Shown in pieces: positions 14,303 through 16,815 of a stretch of DNA of 16,815 bases. Made by a program: the position numbers and the translations under genes. The notes under the pieces were generated by a model. The model ran no database searches and was not told where the DNA came from. It saw nothing but the letters and a program-made list of their open reading frames with translations. Each line of letters starts with the position of its first letter. Within the stretch, counting starts at the first letter, position 1. The DNA is from CAZWMK01 sp964635065 (GTDB lineage: Bacteria; Pseudomonadota; Alphaproteobacteria; Sphingomonadales; Sphingomonadaceae), in assembly GCA_964635065.1 (NCBI GenBank), contig CAZWMK010000041.1:1-16815 (forward strand). Direction: 5' to 3'.

Positions 14303-14782
14303 ATGGATATCGAAGAACTGCTGGCGCGCGAGGAAATCAAGAACCTGCGGATGGGTTATGCCGCCCATCTCGATTCCCAGCGTTATGACAAGCTGGCCGA
14401 ATTGTTCACCGAGGATGGCGTCTGCGTCTTCGGGCCGGAATTCGGTGGTGACTGGATTGGGCGGGACACGATCCGCGCCCAGTATGAAACCGTGATGAAG
14501 GCGGCTGGCGGCCCGTTCGATTCGGTGCACATCATCACCAATCCATGGATCACCATCACCGGGCCGGACACGGCCCACGGTCGCTGGTATCTGCTGGACT
14601 GGCTGACGCGGCAGAAGCCGGTGACCGAGATGGAAACCCGCGGCGGCCATGCCAATCCGCTCCTTTATCTGGCGGTCTACGAGGACGATTACCGCAAGGA
14701 AAACGGTGCGTGGAAGATCGCCCGGACACAGTTGCATTTCCTGTGGCCCGACCGGCTGGGCGAAGGCCCGCTGCGGCCCTGA
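14303..14782 (+). CDS. SnoaL/NTF2-like domain protein
   Basis: The 159-residue protein has the cone-shaped SnoaL-like (NTF2 superfamily) fold signature. It has an N-terminal helix pair MDIEELLAREEIKNLRMGYA, then HLDSQRYDKLAELFTEDGV, a strand with GRDTIRAQYE, a strand FDSVHIITNPWITITG, and terminal strands ARGRWYLLD-like and WKIARTQLHF. The family includes polyketide cyclases, steroid isomerases and hydratase or dehydratase-like enzymes for ring compounds, as well as non-catalytic binders, so the reaction is open. ATG 14303 is firmly placed by GGGGAGG at 14292-14298. It diverges from the TonB receptor with 256 bp between, suggesting shared regulation and possibly action on the imported compound. 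It lacks a signal peptide, so it should be cytoplasmic. Confidence 0.85.
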   Translation: MDIEELLAREEIKNLRMGYAAHLDSQRYDKLAELFTEDGVCVFGPEFGGDWIGRDTIRAQYETVMKAAGGPFDSVHIITNPWITITGPDTAHGRWYLLDWLTRQKPVTEMETRGGHANPLLYLAVYEDDYRKENGAWKIARTQLHFLWPDRLGEGPLRP

Positions 14783-14790
14783 AACAGGCA

Positions 14791-14820
14791 GGCCGGGCTG
14801 TGGCGATCCACGGCCCGGCC
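14791..14820. terminator. Long GC-rich hairpin between convergent genes
   Basis: GGCCGGGCTGTGG (14791-14803), loop CGAT, and CCACGGCCCGGCC (14808-14820) form a 13-bp stem with one G-U pair. It lies 8 bp after the SnoaL stop and 28 bp before the end of the convergent lipoprotein gene. Neither side has a proper T run, so this may be a weak or factor-assisted bidirectional terminator. Confidence 0.55.
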
Positions 14821-14848
14821 ATGCTGGAAGAAACGGGTGTTCAGGCGT

Positions 14849-15292
14849 TCAGCATTTGCCGAGCGTCATCATCTTGTCCGTACTGCGGTGTATTTCGATG
14901 CGCCCTGCGGCGGGATAGCCGATGGTCCATTCCTCGCTCGACTGCTTGCCGCCTTTGGCGATGCAGCGCAGACGCAGGCTGGTGTCGCCGCTCATCCCGT
15001 CGGGGGGCATGATCTGGCAACGCAAACCGTCGGCAGACACGACTTCATCGCTCCAGAACCGCCACCAGTCCTTGTCGCACTGCGCGGGACTGGCCGCCCA
15101 GCGGCCGACATAACGCGGCAACGCGGTCTGCACGGCAGACGAGGGGCCGGGCAGCGGCGCTTCGCTGGCGAAAGGATCGCCGGTGTCAGGCAGGGCGGTG
15201 CCGGCCTGATCTGGCGATTCAGGCGCGCTGCCGCAGGCGGCGACCAGCAGCGCCAGAGGCAAAAGCGTAAAAATCGGTGCGACATGGCGCAT
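14849..15292 (-). CDS. Putative lipoprotein of unknown function
   Basis: The 147-residue protein begins with a hydrophobic signal and a lipobox LVAAC, with lipid-bearing Cys20, then a Pro/Ser-rich spacer. The domain starts at RYVGRWAASPAQCDKDWWRFW and contains four further cysteines, including Cys in GLRCQIMP, LRLRCIAKGG and the C-terminal residue itself (LGKC). The 'GRWA...C...W.F' start followed by alternating strands and paired cysteines resembles small lipocalin-like periplasmic proteins common in sphingomonads, but I do not have a family name. The ATG at 15292 overlaps the stop of the upstream helix-hairpin-helix gene as TGATG, so translation is probably coupled. A joint role with that membrane protein is possible but not shown. 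Confidence 0.8.
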   Translation of the reverse strand: MRHVAPIFTLLPLALLVAACGSAPESPDQAGTALPDTGDPFASEAPLPGPSSAVQTALPRYVGRWAASPAQCDKDWWRFWSDEVVSADGLRCQIMPPDGMSGDTSLRLRCIAKGGKQSSEEWTIGYPAAGRIEIHRSTDKMMTLGKC

Positions 15293-15918
15293 CAGGCGTC
15301 CCCCCCGCCGATCTTGCCAAAGCGCGCCTCATATTCGGTGATACGGCCAGCAACAAGAAGCCTGGCCTGATCGACAAGCTGATCGCGGACGATGCGCCCC
15401 TTGAAGGCATCGAGCTTGGCATCGACGAGCGCAATGTCGTCGGTCGTCCAGTTGGCAATCTGGTGCAGATGGAAAATGCCGATCTCGTTGAACTTTGCCT
15501 GCAATTTCGGACCAACGCCTTTCAGCACGCCAAAATCGTCGGCCTTGCCGCGCGGGGCATCCATGAACAGCGGCAGCTTTTCGCCGGGCGCAAACGCAGC
15601 GGCCTGTCCTGTCGCCGCGCCTTCGGCCTGTGCGGCTGTTTCGACCGGCGCGGCACTGCTCTTGCGGGCGGCGGTGGCGCGGCGCAGGCGGTCGACTTCA
15701 TCGGCAAGCGGCGCAAGCTGATCGCGTGCGGAGGCTGCGTCGCGTTCGGCTTTCAGACGTGCGGCTTCCGCAGCGTGTCGCGCGGCTTCGGCGCTTTCGA
15801 GCTGTTCCCGCATGGCGCCAAGCGTGCGACGTGCCGAACCAGCCACCACCCAGCCCAGCACAAGACCGGCCAGAAAAGCCGGTATCACCCACATCAGCAT
15901 CTGGCTGTCGATCGGCAT
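15292..15918 (-). CDS. Membrane-anchored coiled-coil protein with C-terminal helix-hairpin-helix domain
   Basis: The protein has 208 residues from the ATG at 15918. One transmembrane helix (MLMWVIPAFLAGLVLGWVVAG, about residues 7-27) is followed by a long Ala/Glu/Arg-rich coiled coil (about 30-85) and an Ala-rich linker. The conserved C-terminal domain begins DDFGVLKGVGPKLQAKFNE and continues IGIFHLHQIANWT and LDAFKGRIVRDQLVDQA. This helix-hairpin-helix module is the same type that is appended to NuoE subunits in alphaproteobacteria. With an inner-membrane anchor, a nucleic-acid role is uncertain, and protein-protein contact is equally possible. AAGGGG lies 8 nt before the chosen ATG and only 2 nt before an alternative ATG at 15924. 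It is coupled to the lipoprotein gene by TGATG, and the preceding gap holds a long inverted repeat. Confidence 0.82.
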   Translation of the reverse strand: MPIDSQMLMWVIPAFLAGLVLGWVVAGSARRTLGAMREQLESAEAARHAAEAARLKAERDAASARDQLAPLADEVDRLRRATAARKSSAAPVETAAQAEGAATGQAAAFAPGEKLPLFMDAPRGKADDFGVLKGVGPKLQAKFNEIGIFHLHQIANWTTDDIALVDAKLDAFKGRIVRDQLVDQARLLVAGRITEYEARFGKIGGGDA

Positions 15919-15942
15919 GAACATGTCCCCTTATTCGTCAAT

Positions 15943-16004
15943 GACCCGGACAGCGTCCCGCACTGTCAGCATTTTTTGCTGATAGCGCGGTCGCGGTCCG
16001 GGTC
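15943..16004. repeat. Nested 62-bp imperfect inverted repeat
   Basis: The outer arms GACCCGGAC (15943-15951) and GTCCGGGTC (15996-16004) are perfect 9-bp complements. The inner arms TCAGCA and TGCTGA (15966-15971, 15977-15982) flank TTTTT, and the pairing extends outward with one mismatch to CACTG/TAGCG. The whole can fold as one long hairpin. It fills most of the 114-bp gap after tadC and ends 18 bp before the helix-hairpin-helix gene's first ATG. It may be a terminator for the tad transcript, a leader structure or a dispersed palindromic repeat. Confidence 0.7.
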
Positions 16005-16038
16005 CAAGCGGGCAGCAAGGCCGGGCTTTGTCAAATCG

Positions 16039-16815
16039 TCACTTCTTGACCAGCGCGTCGCCAATCGAACAGGCCGCCGGACCAAGGATAACAACGAACA
16101 GAACCGGCAGAATGAACAGGATGAGCGGAATGGTCATGATTGCGGGCAGGCGCGCGGCCTTCTCCTCGGCACGCATCATGCGTTCGTTGCGGAACTCCGC
16201 CGACAGGACGCGCAGTGACGAGGCCAGGGGGGTGCCGTATTTTTCCGTCTGGATCATGGTGGTGACCACACCCCGCAATGATTCCAGATTCACACGGGTG
16301 CCAAGGTTGTCGAAGGCCTGCCGGCGTTCTGTCAGAAAGCCAAGTTCAATGGCCGTCAGTCCGAATTCGTCGGCAAGCTCGGGAAAGCCGTTGCCAAGTT
16401 CGCGCGCCACGCGGTTGAAGGCCGCATCGACCGTCAGGCCCGCCTCGGCGCAGATCACCAGAAGATCGAGCGCGTCGGGCAGCCCCTTGCGGATCGCGTC
16501 CGTGCGCTTGTTCACCAGGTTCGTGACATAGATGTCCGGTCCCTTGTAGGAAGCCAGCAGTGCGCCCACGGCGATCATCGAACGGGTAAACGGCCCGTAA
16601 TGGTCGAACATGTGAAAGACATAAACGGCCAGCATCATGCCGCCGCCCAGCACGATCGGCAGCACAAGCCGCGCGAACATGAAGGTCACGACCGCATCGC
16701 GTGAACGTATGCCCGCCTGCACCAGCTTTTGCTGTGCGCGCTTGGTCTGTTCGTCCTGAAGCACGCTCAGCTTCTTCAGGATGTCACGCATCATGTCGGT
16801 GGCTTCGGCTTTCGC
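16039..16815 (-). CDS. tadC: TadC, type II/IV secretion system F-family protein (5' end beyond window)
   Basis: This inner-membrane platform protein of Flp/Tad pili belongs to the T2SSF (GspF) domain family. 258 codons are visible, and the frame runs off the right edge without a stop, so an N-terminal part (transmembrane start) is missing. The visible part opens AKAEATDMMRDILKKLSVL. A hydrophobic pair of helices follows near FMFARLVLPIVLGGGMMLAV, then the T2SSF domain with GLPDALDLLVICAEAGLTVD, ELGFLTERRQAFDNL, VVTTMIQTEKYGTPLASSL and RNERMMRAEEKAARLPAIM. Two C-terminal membrane segments end the protein at VVILGPAACSIGDALVKK. This C-terminal pattern fits TadC better than TadB. An internal ATG at 16794 is not a credible start. 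It is probably the end of a tad operon lying to the right. Confidence 0.93.
   Translation of the reverse strand, partial: AKAEATDMMRDILKKLSVLQDEQTKRAQQKLVQAGIRSRDAVVTFMFARLVLPIVLGGGMMLAVYVFHMFDHYGPFTRSMIAVGALLASYKGPDIYVTNLVNKRTDAIRKGLPDALDLLVICAEAGLTVDAAFNRVARELGNGFPELADEFGLTAIELGFLTERRQAFDNLGTRVNLESLRGVVTTMIQTEKYGTPLASSLRVLSAEFRNERMMRAEEKAARLPAIMTIPLILFILPVLFVVILGPAACSIGDALVKK

Noticed and set aside
1..16815. CRISPR array, transposase, phage or toxin-antitoxin genes
   Set aside because: No regularly spaced repeats, transposase motifs, phage structural genes or paired toxin/antitoxin motifs were found on either strand.

Overview
The window looks like an ordinary chromosomal stretch of a high-GC alphaproteobacterium, most probably a member of the Sphingomonadales. 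This is inferred from gene content and protein style: a pcm-tolC-popZ-like-valS series, an NDUFS4-type complex I accessory subunit, a TadC pilus-assembly protein, a large TonB-dependent receptor and tRNA-Ala with anticodon CGC. Both ends cut through genes: valS on the left and tadC on the right. No species-level assignment is possible from reading alone.

Layout. (1) 1-3326, minus strand, transcribed right to left: a protein-L-isoaspartate methyltransferase-like gene, a TolC-type outer-membrane channel, a PopZ/DUF2497-type polar scaffold, and the N-terminal third or less of valyl-tRNA synthetase. (2) 3327-4996: a visibly more AT-rich islet with a lipoprotein of unknown function, a small two-helix membrane protein and a short helix-turn-helix gene broken by one in-frame amber stop. 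It ends against a tRNA-Ala gene. (3) 4997-5511, minus: tRNA-Ala(CGC) with a plausible promoter, and an AroQ chorismate mutase. (4) 5623-9540, plus: a long-chain polyprenyl diphosphate synthase (quinone side chain), the helicase HrpB, an NDUFS4-like complex I subunit and a strong intrinsic terminator. (5) 9555-14782: a cupin protein (minus), a TPR plus 2OG-Fe(II) oxygenase fusion (plus), a TonB-dependent receptor (minus) convergent with it and sharing a bidirectional terminator, and a SnoaL/NTF2-like protein (plus) divergent from the receptor. (6) 14849-16815, minus: a lipoprotein translationally coupled to a membrane-anchored coiled-coil/helix-hairpin-helix protein, a long inverted repeat, and the C-terminal part of TadC.

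How the genes may work together. Chorismate mutase and polyprenyl synthase share a 111-bp divergent control region, and both touch the chorismate/quinone branch point. The TonB receptor and the SnoaL-like gene share an AT-rich, repeat-bearing intergenic region and are probably co-regulated for uptake and conversion of an unknown substrate. The rest is housekeeping.

I found no CRISPR array, complete mobile element, prophage, or recognisable defence or biosynthetic system. The parts most worth a second look are the AT-rich islet with the amber-interrupted HTH gene beside the tRNA, the TonB/SnoaL control region, the TPR-oxygenase fusion, and the inverted repeat before the helix-hairpin-helix gene.
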